Assembly: GCF_002892835.1 (NCBI RefSeq) | Contig: NZ_PJMB01000002.1 | Span: forward strand, 186,001 to 250,000 | From: Arthrobacter sp. AFG7.2 | Lineage (GTDB): Bacteria; Actinomycetota; Actinomycetes; Actinomycetales; Micrococcaceae | DNA length: 64,000 nucleotides | Reading direction: 5' to 3' | Part shown: positions 44,630 to 54,173 of the stretch, piece by piece | Layout: every line of letters starts with the position of its first letter | Position numbering within the stretch: position 1 is the first letter of the stretch | Notes under the pieces: model-generated | Seen by the model: the letters and a program-made list of their open reading frames with translations, nothing else | Told to the model about the DNA's origin: nothing | Databases searched by the model: none | Position numbers and translations under genes: made by a program

Positions 44630-45697
44630 ATGAGCAGCGAAACTGCCGTCAACGAAGCTACAGCCGCAGCGGCACAGGCCGGGGCTGCCGCGGGCGGCTC
44701 GCAGCCGGTAGGCGCTGCCCGTCGCCGTGGTCCGTTCCGTGAAGGCGAGCGCGTCCAGCTGACTGATGAACGTGGCCGCATGAACACCATCACCCTCGAA
44801 AGCGGCGGGGCATTCCATACCCATCGCGGCTTCCTGAACCACGATGAAATCATCGGCAAGGTGGACGGTTCGGTAGTTGTGAACAACGTCGGCCAGCAGT
44901 ACCAGACCCTCCGCCCCCTGCTCTCGGACTTCGTGCTCTCCATGCCGCGCGGGGCAGCCGTCGTCTACCCCAAGGACGCCGGGCAGATCATCACCATGGC
45001 CGATATCTTCCCCGGCGCCCGTGTTGTGGAAGCAGGCGTTGGCTCCGGTGCCCTGTCCATCTCCCTGCTGCGGGCAGTCGGAGACAACGGCTACCTGCAC
45101 TCTTTTGAACGGCGCGAAGAGTTCGCCGACATCGCCCGCGGCAACGTCGAGACCATTTTTGGCGGCCCGCACCCTGCCTGGCAGATCTCGATCGGTGATT
45201 TTCAGGAAGAAGTCGTCCGCACCGAGGAACCAGGATCCGTGGACCGCGTGGTCCTGGACATGCTGGCCCCCTGGGAATGCCTGGACGCCGTGGCCACCGT
45301 GCTCGCCCCCGGCGGCGTGTGGATCAATTACGTTGCCACCGTCACCCAGCTATCCCGGACTGCCGAAGCGATCCGGGCAGATGGCCGTTTCACGGAACCC
45401 GACGCCTGGGAGTCCATGGTGCGGGGCTGGCACCTGGAAGGTCTCGCCGTCAGGCCGGACCACCGCATGGTGGCGCATACCGGCTTCCTGCTGGTCACCC
45501 GGCGCCTGGCCGACGGCGTTACCGGCATCTCCGTCAAGCGCCGGCCCTCCAAGACCGACTTCAACGAAGAGGATGTCAACGCCTGGACGCCAGGTGCCGT
45601 GGGCGAGCGGCAGGTCTCCGACAAAAAGCTCCGGCGGGCAGCCCGGGACGCGATCGCAGGAACAAACGTCAAGGACGGTCCCGAGGTCACGAACTAG
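44630..45697 (+). CDS. trmI: tRNA (adenine-N1-)-methyltransferase TrmI
   Basis: 355 residues. It methylates A58 in the T-loop of tRNAs. The N-terminal beta domain is followed by the SAM-binding loop VVEAGVGSGALSISLLRAVG near residue 132, and the conserved YPKDAGQIITMADIFPGARV precedes it. An Ala-rich tail of about 25 residues opens the protein. ATG 44630 with GAGGAAAG upstream is preferred over earlier in-frame codons. In actinobacteria trmI commonly lies beside the proteasomal ATPase gene, as here. Confidence 0.93.
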   Translation: MSSETAVNEATAAAAQAGAAAGGSQPVGAARRRGPFREGERVQLTDERGRMNTITLESGGAFHTHRGFLNHDEIIGKVDGSVVVNNVGQQYQTLRPLLSDFVLSMPRGAAVVYPKDAGQIITMADIFPGARVVEAGVGSGALSISLLRAVGDNGYLHSFERREEFADIARGNVETIFGGPHPAWQISIGDFQEEVVRTEEPGSVDRVVLDMLAPWECLDAVATVLAPGGVWINYVATVTQLSRTAEAIRADGRFTEPDAWESMVRGWHLEGLAVRPDHRMVAHTGFLLVTRRLADGVTGISVKRRPSKTDFNEEDVNAWTPGAVGERQVSDKKLRRAARDAIAGTNVKDGPEVTN

Positions 45698-45779
45698 TCC
45701 ATATTTCGGGAGTCTCCATCCCTACCTGCCATCTTGGGGCTAATGTCTTAATAGAAGCGCAGGAAGGGGCTGATACATC

Positions 45780-47531
45780 ATGGAGACACCAAACCAGGAC
45801 TCCGGACGTACACCGGCAGAGCAGTCTGCCGCCAATGACCTCTCGGTTGCCGACCGCCAGGTCAACATCCTCCGGGACAAGCTCAGGCACATCGACCGGC
45901 AGTTGGCTGCGGCAACGCAGAACAACACCAAGCTGGTCAGCATGCTCGAGACGGCGAAGGCCGAAATCCTCCGGCTCAAGAACGCCTTGGATCAGGAAGG
46001 CCAGCCGCCGTACAGCTTCGGCACCATCCTGCAACTGAATCCCAAGCGTCAGCCGGCGCCCGGCAGCAGCGGCCAGGCAGCCACGGAAGAGTCCGTGGAT
46101 ATCTTCAATGCCGGCCGGAAGATGCGTGTGGGCATCAGCCCGCTGGTGAACATCAGCCAGCTGGCCGTGGGCCAGGAGGTACTCCTCAACGAGGCGCTCC
46201 TGGTTGTCGCCGGGCTCGGATACGAGCGCGCCGGTGAGCTGGCCACGCTCAAGGAGATGCTGGGGGCGGACCGCGCCCTGGTGGTGGGGCGTGCTGATGA
46301 AGAGCGCGTCGTCCGGCTTTCGGGAGCGCTCCTGGCAGAAAAGCTTCGCGTGGGTGATGCCCTGTCCATTGACTCCAGGACCGGGTACGCCCTCGAAAAA
46401 GTGCCGCGCTCCGAAGTGGAAAACCTGGTGCTGGAGGAAGTTCCGGACATCACCTACGAGGACATCGGCGGCCTGGGACCCCAGATCGAGCAGATCCGCG
46501 ACGCCGTCGAGCTGCCCTTCCTCCACCCTGACCTCTACCGCGAGCACGGCCTCAAAGCCCCCAAAGGCATCCTGCTGTACGGTCCTCCGGGCTGCGGAAA
46601 GACCCTGATTGCCAAGGCCGTCGCCAATTCGCTGGCTGCGCGTGCCGCCGAGCGGTCCGGCAATGTGGACCTCAAGAGCTACTTCCTGAACATCAAGGGC
46701 CCGGAGCTCCTGGACAAGTACGTCGGTGAAACGGAGCGGCACATCCGGCTGATCTTCTCGAGGGCCCGCGAAAAGGCCTCGGACGGCAGCCCCGTCGTGG
46801 TGTTTTTCGATGAGATGGATTCCCTGTTCCGTACCCGCGGCACAGGGATTTCCTCCGACGTCGAAACCACCATCGTGCCCCAGCTGCTCAGTGAGATAGA
46901 CGGCGTGGAACGGCTGGACAACGTGATCGTGATTGGCGCCTCCAACCGTGAGGACATGATCGATCCCGCCATCCTCCGGCCGGGCCGGCTGGACGTCAAG
47001 GTCAAGATCCACCGCCCGGACGCCGAAGCTGCCGCCGATATCTTCAACAAATACATCACCCCCGACCTGCCGTTCCACGAATCGGACCTCGCCGAGCACG
47101 ACGGCGATGTGCAGGCTACCGTGGACGCCATGGTCCAGCGGACGGTGGAGGCCATGTACTCCACCGACAAGTCCAACGAGTTCCTCGAAGTCACCTACGC
47201 CAACGGCGACACCGAAATGCTCTACTTCAAGGACTTTAACTCCGGCGCCGTGGTGCAGAACGTGGTGGACAGGGCCAAGAAATATGCCATCAAGGACCTC
47301 CTGACCACGCACCAGAAGGGGCTGCGGATCGAGCACCTGCTGCGCGCCGTCGTCGACGAATTCCGCGAGCACGAGGACATGCCCAACACCACCAACCCTG
47401 ATGACTGGGCACGGATCTCCGGCAAGAAGGGCGAACGGATCACCTACATCCGGACCATTGTCCAAGGCAAGGCGGGCCAGGAGCCCGGCAAGTCCATCGA
47501 GACCATGCCCAGCACGGGACAATATCTATGA
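45780..47531 (+). CDS. arc: Proteasomal AAA ATPase Arc/Mpa
   Basis: 583 residues. It recognises pupylated proteins, unfolds them and feeds them to the 20S core. In order: N-terminal coiled coil ([20 protein letters not shown]) that binds Pup, OB domains, AAA domain with Walker [14 protein letters not shown] near 268, Walker [13 protein letters not shown] near 340 and sensor [19 protein letters not shown]. The C-terminus ends GQYL, the proteasome-docking motif. The stop overlaps the dop start (ATGA). Confidence 0.97.
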   Translation: METPNQDSGRTPAEQSAANDLSVADRQVNILRDKLRHIDRQLAAATQNNTKLVSMLETAKAEILRLKNALDQEGQPPYSFGTILQLNPKRQPAPGSSGQAATEESVDIFNAGRKMRVGISPLVNISQLAVGQEVLLNEALLVVAGLGYERAGELATLKEMLGADRALVVGRADEERVVRLSGALLAEKLRVGDALSIDSRTGYALEKVPRSEVENLVLEEVPDITYEDIGGLGPQIEQIRDAVELPFLHPDLYREHGLKAPKGILLYGPPGCGKTLIAKAVANSLAARAAERSGNVDLKSYFLNIKGPELLDKYVGETERHIRLIFSRAREKASDGSPVVVFFDEMDSLFRTRGTGISSDVETTIVPQLLSEIDGVERLDNVIVIGASNREDMIDPAILRPGRLDVKVKIHRPDAEAAADIFNKYITPDLPFHESDLAEHDGDVQATVDAMVQRTVEAMYSTDKSNEFLEVTYANGDTEMLYFKDFNSGAVVQNVVDRAKKYAIKDLLTTHQKGLRIEHLLRAVVDEFREHEDMPNTTNPDDWARISGKKGERITYIRTIVQGKAGQEPGKSIETMPSTGQYL

Positions 47532-49198
47532 CGGCTGCACCGGAACCCGCCGCCGGGGGATCATTGCCCGTCGGCGGGGCCATGCGGGTGATGGGAGCGG
47601 AAACCGAATACGGAATCCACGCTCCCTCCGCTCCTTCCGCCAACGCCACCATGATGAGTGCCAGGGTGGTTCAGGCGTACGCCCAGGTGACGCGCCAGCG
47701 GGCCGCCGGTGGCGCGGAAACCCGCTGGGACTACACCGACGAGGAGCCGCTGCATGATGCCCGCGGCTGGACGGTGGACCGGACCTCAGCCCATCCGAGC
47801 CAACTGACCGACCAGCCCCCGGTACTGGATGCGGAAGCGGTGGCGCTTGCCTACGGCCGCGAGGAACTGGAACTGGACGGTCAGGACGAGTCCGGGACAC
47901 TCCTGATGAACATGGTTCTGGGCAATGGTGCCCGGCTGTACGTGGACCACGCCCACCCCGAGTACTCCAGCCCTGAAGTCACCAATCCACGTGACGCCGT
48001 GAAATGGGACGCGGCCGGAGACCTTGTGGCCCTGGCAACCGTCCGCCGGCTGGCAGCAGACCCGGACCTTCCGCCGGTCAATCTCTACAAGAACAACACG
48101 GATAACAAGTCCGTCTCCTACGGCTCCCATGAGAACTACCTCATGCCGCGTTCGGTTCCCTTTGGCGACATTGTGCGGGGGCTGACGCCCTTCTTCATCA
48201 GCCGCCAGGTCCTCTGCGGTTCCGGCCGGGTGGGAATCGGGCAGGACGCTTCCACCCCCGGCTACCAGATCAGCCAGCGGGCTGACTTCTTTGAAGCCGA
48301 AGTTGGCCTGGAAACCACCATCCGCCGTCCCATCATCAACACAAGGGATGAGCCGCATGCCACGGCGGACAAGTACCGCCGGCTCCACGTCATCATCGGA
48401 GATGCCAACCTCAGCCAGGTCTCCAACTATCTCAAGTTCGGGACCACCGCGTTGGTCCTCAGCCTTATCGAGGCCGGCCTGGCGCCGAAAATCGAGGTCT
48501 ATGAGCCGGTGTCCGCGCTTCAGACGGTCAGTCACGATACCTCGCTCACCGCTACACTGCGGCTGCTTGATGGCAGGCGCGTCACGGCCCTGGACCTGCA
48601 GTGGATGTACCACGAGGCCGCCGCCAAGCTGGCCCAGGACACCGGCGTCGGCGACGCCGTTGAGGGAGACGGGCACACGCACGAGGTCCTCGAACGCTGG
48701 GCCACCGTCCTCACCCAGCTCGACAACGACCGGGCCGCTGCTGCTTCGTCGGTGGAATGGCTGGCCAAATTGTCGCTGCTCGACGGCTACCGTGAGCGTG
48801 ACGGGCTTGAATGGAGCGATGCCCGGCTGGGACTGGTCGACCTCCAGTGGGCCGATATCAGACCGGAAAAGGGATTGTATTACCGTTTTCTGGCCCGCAA
48901 CCGGATGCAGAGGATCCTTGCGGACGAGGCCATCGCCACAGCAGTTTCCGAACCCCCGGCGGACACCCGGGCATTCTTCCGCGGCAGGTGCATCAGCAGC
49001 TTTGGCAAGGACGTGGTGGGCGCAAGCTGGGACTCCGTCATCTTCGATGTCCCGGGGTACGGGCGGCTTCAGCGCGTGCCCACCAGGGAACCGCTCAGGG
49101 GAACCAAGGCCCTGACCGGAGCGTTGTTTGAACGCTACCGGGAAGCTGGTCCGTTCCTGGCGGAGCTTCTGGGACATACCGCTCCGCCTGCGGCGTAA
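47528..49198 (+). CDS. dop: Pup deamidase/depupylase Dop
   Basis: 556 residues. It converts the C-terminal Gln of Pup to Glu and also removes Pup from substrates. The glutamine-synthetase-like fold shows [18 protein letters not shown] with the metal-binding Glu, and [20 protein letters not shown] with the key Asp of VDHAHPEYS, matching that of Paf[21 protein letters not shown] holds nucleotide-binding residues. The C-terminus has [20 protein letters not shown]. It overlaps arc and precedes pup by 85 bp. Confidence 0.97.
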   Translation: MTAAPEPAAGGSLPVGGAMRVMGAETEYGIHAPSAPSANATMMSARVVQAYAQVTRQRAAGGAETRWDYTDEEPLHDARGWTVDRTSAHPSQLTDQPPVLDAEAVALAYGREELELDGQDESGTLLMNMVLGNGARLYVDHAHPEYSSPEVTNPRDAVKWDAAGDLVALATVRRLAADPDLPPVNLYKNNTDNKSVSYGSHENYLMPRSVPFGDIVRGLTPFFISRQVLCGSGRVGIGQDASTPGYQISQRADFFEAEVGLETTIRRPIINTRDEPHATADKYRRLHVIIGDANLSQVSNYLKFGTTALVLSLIEAGLAPKIEVYEPVSALQTVSHDTSLTATLRLLDGRRVTALDLQWMYHEAAAKLAQDTGVGDAVEGDGHTHEVLERWATVLTQLDNDRAAAASSVEWLAKLSLLDGYRERDGLEWSDARLGLVDLQWADIRPEKGLYYRFLARNRMQRILADEAIATAVSEPPADTRAFFRGRCISSFGKDVVGASWDSVIFDVPGYGRLQRVPTREPLRGTKALTGALFERYREAGPFLAELLGHTAPPAA

Positions 49199-49283
49199 AC
49201 CGCGCCGGGAGGCCCACACCGTGGCAGGATGGGCATATCGGAGGATCCGCCGGATCCGATGACGGATACAAGGAGGGGTAACA

Positions 49284-49487
49284 ATGGCAGGCCAGGAGCA
49301 GCAGCAGCCGACATCGCGCGACAGCCAGGTCGACGAGGACATTCCCGAGGCACCGCCCGCGCCGCCCGAGGCACAGGCGTCAGCATCGACAGAGGGCGTG
49401 GACGATCTCCTGGACGAGATCGACGGCGTTCTCGAATCCAATGCCGAAGAGTTCGTCCGCGCGTTTGTCCAAAAGGGCGGTCAGTAA
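49284..49487 (+). CDS. pup: Prokaryotic ubiquitin-like protein Pup
   Basis: 67 residues, mostly disordered and acidic, starting [19 protein letters not shown]. The conserved C-terminal helix is [20 protein letters not shown] followed by RAFVQKGGQ. It ends GGQ, so Dop must deamidate it to GGE before PafA can ligate it. GGAGGGG lies before ATG 49284. It stands between dop and prcB. Confidence 0.98.
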   Translation: MAGQEQQQPTSRDSQVDEDIPEAPPAPPEAQASASTEGVDDLLDEIDGVLESNAEEFVRAFVQKGGQ

Positions 49488-49569
49488 ACCCGGACCCGGA
49501 GGCTGGCGGAAGCCGCGGACGGCCCGAATCTGTACCGACGTTGAAGAACCACGTTCAAGGAGTGCATGA

Positions 49570-50391
49570 GTGCAGGAATCAACCGCCAACCAGGTAGCCG
49601 CCAACGCAACCTCATCGTTTACCGAACACCTGCAGCGGGACCGGCCCGAGCTCCTTCCCTATAACCGGTCCCTTCAGGCTGCCGCGCCAGCGGCTGCACC
49701 CCTGCAGGTTCCGCACGCCACCACGATCGTTGCCATGAGCTACGACGGCGGTGTCCTGATGGCGGGGGACAGGCGTGCCACCATGGGCAACGTGATAGCC
49801 AGCAGGCACATCGAGAAGGTCTTTCCCGCCGACCGCTACTCCGTCCTGGGAATCGCAGGCACCGCCGGCATTGCCATCGACCTCACCAGGCTGTTCCAGG
49901 TGGAACTTGAGCACTACGAGAAGATTGAGGGCACACTCCTCAGCCTGGAAGGCAAAGCCAACAGACTGGGGGCCATGATCCGGGGCAATCTTCCCCTGGC
50001 ACTGCAGGGACTCGCCGTGGTGCCCCTCTTCGCCGGGTTCGACACCAGCGCCGGCGTCGGAAGGCTGTTTTCCTACGACGTCACGGGCGGCCGCTACGAG
50101 GAACGTGAGCACCACTCCGTCGGATCCGGCTCCGTCTTTGCCCGCGGAGCACTAAAGAAGCTGTGGCGGCCTAACCTCACCGCCTCCGAAGCCACCGCCG
50201 TCGCCGTTGAATCGCTCTATGATGCGGCCGACGACGATTCAGCCACCGGCGGTCCGGATGTAGTGCGGCAGCTTTGGCCCGTCATTTACACCGTGGACAG
50301 TTCCGGTGCGCGGCGGGTACCCGACAGCGAGCTGGCCGCTGCATCCCGCAACGTTATTGAGGCCCGCACCATCGCTGGACGGGAGGCCTGA
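49570..50391 (+). CDS. prcB: 20S proteasome beta subunit (PrcB)
   Basis: 273 residues. A propeptide of 50 residues is removed at HA|TTIVAM, exposing Thr51 as the catalytic nucleophile. The mature part has [15 protein letters not shown] with the catalytic Asp region and [10 protein letters not shown] with the Lys. It forms two inner rings of the 20S core. GTG 49570 follows GGAG; its stop is one base from prcA. Broad trypsin-, chymotrypsin- or caspase-like preference cannot be read from the sequence. Confidence 0.97.
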   Translation: MQESTANQVAANATSSFTEHLQRDRPELLPYNRSLQAAAPAAAPLQVPHATTIVAMSYDGGVLMAGDRRATMGNVIASRHIEKVFPADRYSVLGIAGTAGIAIDLTRLFQVELEHYEKIEGTLLSLEGKANRLGAMIRGNLPLALQGLAVVPLFAGFDTSAGVGRLFSYDVTGGRYEEREHHSVGSGSVFARGALKKLWRPNLTASEATAVAVESLYDAADDDSATGGPDVVRQLWPVIYTVDSSGARRVPDSELAAASRNVIEARTIAGREA

Positions 50392-50392
50392 G

Positions 50393-51103
50393 ATGACGCA
50401 GCAGTTTTACGTATCACCTGAGCAGCTGATGAAGGACCGGGCGGATTTCGCCCGGAAAGGCATCGCCCGGGGCAGATCGGTCGTCGTCATCAGCTGCGAG
50501 GACGGGATCGCCCTTGTGGCCGAGAACCCCTCGCCATCCCTGCATAAAATCGGCGAAATCTACGACAGGATCGCCTTCGCTGCCGTCGGCAAATACAACG
50601 AATTCGAAAGCCTTCGCCAGGCCGGCGTCCGCTACGCGGACGTCCGCGGCTATTCCTACGACCGGGAGGACGTCACAGCGAGGGGGCTGGCCAGCGTTTA
50701 CGCCCAGAGTCTCGGAGCGGTGTTCACTGCCGAACAGAAGCCCTTTGAAGTGGAGCTGGCGGTAGCAGAGGTTGGCGCCAGCCAGGCGGAGGACCACCTC
50801 TACCGGCTGACGTTTGACGGTTCCATTGCAGACGAGCACTCCTTTGTTGTGATGGGTGGCCAGGCAGACAAGGTCTCCTCTGTCATTGGCCAGGGATGGC
50901 GCAGCTCATTGAACTTCGCGGAAGCCATGCAGCTCGCCATGGCGGGCCTTGTTCCGCCCTCAGAGGCGAAAGAACAGCCAAGAGCACTGCCGGCTGGTGC
51001 GCTGGAAGTGGCACTTTTGGACCGGAACTCGGAGCGCACGCGCGGATCCAGGCGCGCCTTCCGGCGGCTCAACGACGCAGACATCACTGCACTGCTGGCC
51101 TAG
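50393..51103 (+). CDS. prcA: 20S proteasome alpha subunit (PrcA)
   Basis: 236 residues. The N-terminal helix region [20 protein letters not shown] forms the gate, followed by [20 protein letters not shown] and [20 protein letters not shown], typical of alpha subunits. It has no nucleophile. The alpha rings cap the core and dock the Arc C-terminus. It begins one base after prcB stops, so the two are translated in pair. An open frame reaching further upstream (50306) overlaps prcB and is not the start. Confidence 0.97.
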   Translation: MTQQFYVSPEQLMKDRADFARKGIARGRSVVVISCEDGIALVAENPSPSLHKIGEIYDRIAFAAVGKYNEFESLRQAGVRYADVRGYSYDREDVTARGLASVYAQSLGAVFTAEQKPFEVELAVAEVGASQAEDHLYRLTFDGSIADEHSFVVMGGQADKVSSVIGQGWRSSLNFAEAMQLAMAGLVPPSEAKEQPRALPAGALEVALLDRNSERTRGSRRAFRRLNDADITALLA

Positions 51104-51116
51104 GAGGACAGGACCG

Positions 51117-52481
51117 ATGGACAAGAGAATCTTCGGCATCGAAACCGAATTCGGGATTTCGTACTCAAGCCCCGACTCGAGGCCTCTTGCCCCCGAGGAG
51201 GTGGCCCGCTACCTCTTCCGCAAGGTGGTCAGCTGGGGGCGCTCATCCAACGTGTTCCTGACTAACGGCTCCAGGCTGTACCTGGACGTGGGCTCCCACC
51301 CCGAGTACGCCACGGCCGAGTGCGATGACCTGGCACAGCTCATTGCCCATGACCGGGCCGGAGAGCTGATCCTCGACGACCTTGTGGACGAGGCGCAGGC
51401 CCGGCTCGCAGCCGAAGGCTTCAATGGAACGGTATACCTCTTCAAGAACAACACCGACTCCGCCGGGAATTCCTACGGCAGCCACGAGAACTACCTCATT
51501 CCACGCCGCGGGGAATTCTCGCGGCTTGCGGAAATCCTGATCCCGTTCCTTGTCACCCGCCAGCTGATTGCCGGCGCGGGCAAAATCCTCAAAACCCCGC
51601 ACGGTGCCACCTATGCCTTTTCCCAGCGGGCGGATCACATCTGGGAAGGCGTCTCATCCGCCACCACCAGGTCGCGTCCCATCATCAACACGCGCGACGA
51701 GCCGCATGCCGACGCTGAATTCTACCGGCGCCTCCACGTGATTGTGGGGGACTCGAACATGGCCGAAGCCACGGCCCTGATGAAGGTCGGCACCGTGGAC
51801 CTCGTCCTGCGGATGATCGAGGCCGGGGTAATCATGCGGGACATGCGGATGGAGAACCCCATCCGCAGCATCCGCGAGATCTCCCACGACCTCAGCGGCC
51901 GCGCCCTGGTCCGGCTGGCCAACGGGCGCCAACTGACCGCTCTCGAAATCCAGCAGGAGTATTTGACCAAAGTCACGGCCTTCGTCAAGGAGCACGGGGC
52001 CCACAACCGCCACGTCCCGCTCATCCTCGACCTTTGGGAGCGAACGCTCAAGGCCATCGAAAGTGGCGACTTCCGCAGCATCGACACCGAAATCGACTGG
52101 GCCATCAAGAAGAAGCTCATGGACAACTACCGTGAACGCCATGGGTTGGGGCTTGACGCCCCGCGGATAGCCCAGCTGGACCTCACGTACCACGACATCT
52201 CCCGAAGCCGGGGCCTCTACTACCTCCTCCAGTCACGTGGTGCCGTGAGGCGGATCGTTGACGATACAGTCATCAAGGACGCTGTGGACGTCCCGCCCCA
52301 GACCACACGCGCCAAGTTGCGCGGGGACTTTGTGCGCCGCGCCCAGGAGCTGGGCCGGGACTACACCGTTGACTGGGTCCACCTGAAGCTGAATGACAGG
52401 GCACACCAAACGATTCTGTGCAAGGACCCGTTCCGGAGCGTTGACGAGCGCGTGGATGCCCTGCTTGACTCTATGGGCTGA
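51117..52481 (+). CDS. pafA: Pup-protein ligase PafA
   Basis: 454 residues. It uses ATP to join Pup's C-terminal Glu to substrate lysines. [20 protein letters not shown] holds the Mg ligand Glu, [20 protein letters not shown] holds the catalytic Asp, and [20 protein letters not shown] the nucleotide-binding residues; the C-terminal domain contacts Pup. TAGGAGGACAGG precedes ATG 51117. It shares its fold with Dop upstream. Confidence 0.97.
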   Translation: MDKRIFGIETEFGISYSSPDSRPLAPEEVARYLFRKVVSWGRSSNVFLTNGSRLYLDVGSHPEYATAECDDLAQLIAHDRAGELILDDLVDEAQARLAAEGFNGTVYLFKNNTDSAGNSYGSHENYLIPRRGEFSRLAEILIPFLVTRQLIAGAGKILKTPHGATYAFSQRADHIWEGVSSATTRSRPIINTRDEPHADAEFYRRLHVIVGDSNMAEATALMKVGTVDLVLRMIEAGVIMRDMRMENPIRSIREISHDLSGRALVRLANGRQLTALEIQQEYLTKVTAFVKEHGAHNRHVPLILDLWERTLKAIESGDFRSIDTEIDWAIKKKLMDNYRERHGLGLDAPRIAQLDLTYHDISRSRGLYYLLQSRGAVRRIVDDTVIKDAVDVPPQTTRAKLRGDFVRRAQELGRDYTVDWVHLKLNDRAHQTILCKDPFRSVDERVDALLDSMG

Positions 52482-52594
52482 CACCCAGCTTCAGGGGCTA
52501 TTCTGGATGGGCCCCTTTAATCGGGCCCGCCGCGATGCCGGCCGTTGCCATGCGGAACATCGCATCCACCCTGCCCCGACGAAAGTTTTCTTAA

Positions 52595-53557
52595 GTGCGC
52601 CGACTACTAGCAATCCTTCTTCCCGGTCTGCTGCTGCTGACCGCCTGCGGCGGATCAACCGCAGAGCCGGAACCCACCAGTGTGTCCGCCGGCGAGACTG
52701 CCAAGTTCGACTCCCTCAAACTGACAGACAACGGGGACAAGAAAGCCCCCGGCGTTGAATTCACCAAGCCCCTCGAAGTGGCAGAACCCACCGTCAAGGT
52801 GATCAGTGAGGGCAGCGGCGAAACGGTAAAGGCGAACCAGGTTGCCAACATCTCCATCCTGGCCCTCAACGGCGCTGACGGCAGCACCCTCGAGGACACC
52901 TTTCCCGGTGAGCCCGAACCCCTTGAGCTCAATGACGAACTAAAGACCAGCAGCGAGGTCATCTACAACGCTTTTGTTGGTGCCAAGGTCGGCTCCAGCC
53001 TTGCCCTGGCTGTCCCCGGCCAGCAGAGTGCACCCGCCCCGGCACCGTCGGACGGAGCCAGCCCCAGCCCATCCGCTGCAGCCGGGCCCACGCAGTTGTT
53101 GATCATCAAGGTTGTTTCAGCCGAGGACGTGGCACCCGTGCTGGAAAAGCCTGAGGGTGAGACCGTCACCCCGCCGGCAGGACTGCCTACTGTGACCGAA
53201 AAGGACGGCGTCCCCGAAATCAACGTTGAGGGCGTGGCCGCACCGACGTCCCTGGTTTCCCAGGACCTCATCAAGGGCAACGGTGCCACCGTCAAGGAAT
53301 CCGACACCCTCACCGTGAACTACGTGGGCGTCACCCTTGAGGGCGGCACCAAGTTCGACTCGAGCTTCGACCGCGGTGAACCCGCAAGCTTCCCACTCAC
53401 CGGCGTCATCAAGGGCTGGACCCAGGGCCTTGCCGGCAAGCCGGTCGGCTCCCGTGTCCTGTTGGTTATCCCGAAGGATCTTGCCTACGGCGACGCCGGC
53501 CAGGGTGAGGCCAAGGGCGACCTCGTCTTCGTCGTCGACATCCTCGGGGCGAAGTAG
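52595..53557 (+). CDS. FKBP-type peptidyl-prolyl isomerase, lipoprotein
   Basis: 320 residues. The lipobox LTAC has Cys18, so it is anchored outside the membrane. An N-terminal degenerate FKBP-like segment is followed by a Pro/Ala/Ser-rich linker (APAPAPSDGASPSPSAAAGP) and the C-terminal FKBP domain: TVNYVGVTLEGGTKFDSSF and GVIKGWTQGLAGKPVGSRVL, VFVVDILGAK. It would help fold exported proteins. GTG 52595; it follows pafA by 113 bp. Confidence 0.9.
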   Translation: MRRLLAILLPGLLLLTACGGSTAEPEPTSVSAGETAKFDSLKLTDNGDKKAPGVEFTKPLEVAEPTVKVISEGSGETVKANQVANISILALNGADGSTLEDTFPGEPEPLELNDELKTSSEVIYNAFVGAKVGSSLALAVPGQQSAPAPAPSDGASPSPSAAAGPTQLLIIKVVSAEDVAPVLEKPEGETVTPPAGLPTVTEKDGVPEINVEGVAAPTSLVSQDLIKGNGATVKESDTLTVNYVGVTLEGGTKFDSSFDRGEPASFPLTGVIKGWTQGLAGKPVGSRVLLVIPKDLAYGDAGQGEAKGDLVFVVDILGAK

Positions 53558-53664
53558 CACCAGTTACAGTCGAAGCAGCAACACTGGAGCGATGCCCTGG
53601 CTGCGCGCCGCGGCATCGGCCAGCGCCTCACAACACGAGCAGCACAAAAACCAAAGGAGAAACC

Positions 53665-54060
53665 ATGTCATTCGGTCAGCGTGAATTCGACCGCCAGAAG
53701 CCCGAGATCGACTTCCCCGAGGGCGACGTCCCCACCGAACTGGTCATCACCGACCTCATCGAGGGAGACGGCCGCGAAGCCAAGGCCGGCGACACAGTCT
53801 CCACGCACTACGTTGGCGTGGCCTGGTCCACCGGCGAAGAGTTCGACGCGTCCTGGGGCCGCGGAGCACCGCTCGATTTCCGCGTAGGAGTGGGACAGGT
53901 CATCCAGGGCTGGGACCAGGGACTGCTCGGCATGAAGGTAGGCGGCCGCCGTCGTCTGGAAATCCCCTCGGAGCTGGCCTATGGTTCCCGCGGAGCCGGT
54001 GGAGCCATCGCTCCGAATGAAGCACTGATCTTTGTGGTGGACCTGGTAGGCGTCCGCTAA
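53665..54060 (+). CDS. FKBP-type peptidyl-prolyl isomerase, cytoplasmic
   Basis: 131 residues, a single FKBP domain: VSTHYVGVAWSTGEEFDASW, GQVIQGWDQGLLGMKVGGRR, SELAYGSRGAGGAIAPNEAL and IFVVDLVGVR cover the active-site pocket. It catalyses cis-trans isomerisation of prolyl bonds in cytoplasmic proteins. AGGAG lies before ATG 53665. It ends just before a strong hairpin terminator. Confidence 0.94.
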   Translation: MSFGQREFDRQKPEIDFPEGDVPTELVITDLIEGDGREAKAGDTVSTHYVGVAWSTGEEFDASWGRGAPLDFRVGVGQVIQGWDQGLLGMKVGGRRRLEIPSELAYGSRGAGGAIAPNEALIFVVDLVGVR

Positions 54061-54094
54061 GAGGGCCCGGCCGGCAAACGCCGGTACCGCCAGG

Positions 54095-54140
54095 GCGCGG
54101 CAGCACCAGGACTAAAACTCCCGGTGCTGCCGCGCTTTCT
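54095..54140 (+). terminator. Terminator between the FKBP genes and pafBC
   Basis: A perfect 13-bp stem, GCGCGGCAGCACC at 54095-54107 and its complement at 54123-54135, is followed by TTTCT on the plus strand. Confidence 0.8.
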
Positions 54141-54173
54141 GTTTCCGCCCCGGACTTTAGTAACGTAACCAGA

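Noticed and set aside
45687..47522. 611-codon minus-strand open frame over arc
   Set aside because: It is antisense to the proteasomal ATPase gene and has no recognisable motif.
47786..49441. 551-codon minus-strand open frame over dop and pup
   Set aside because: It is antisense to two well-identified genes and has shadow composition.
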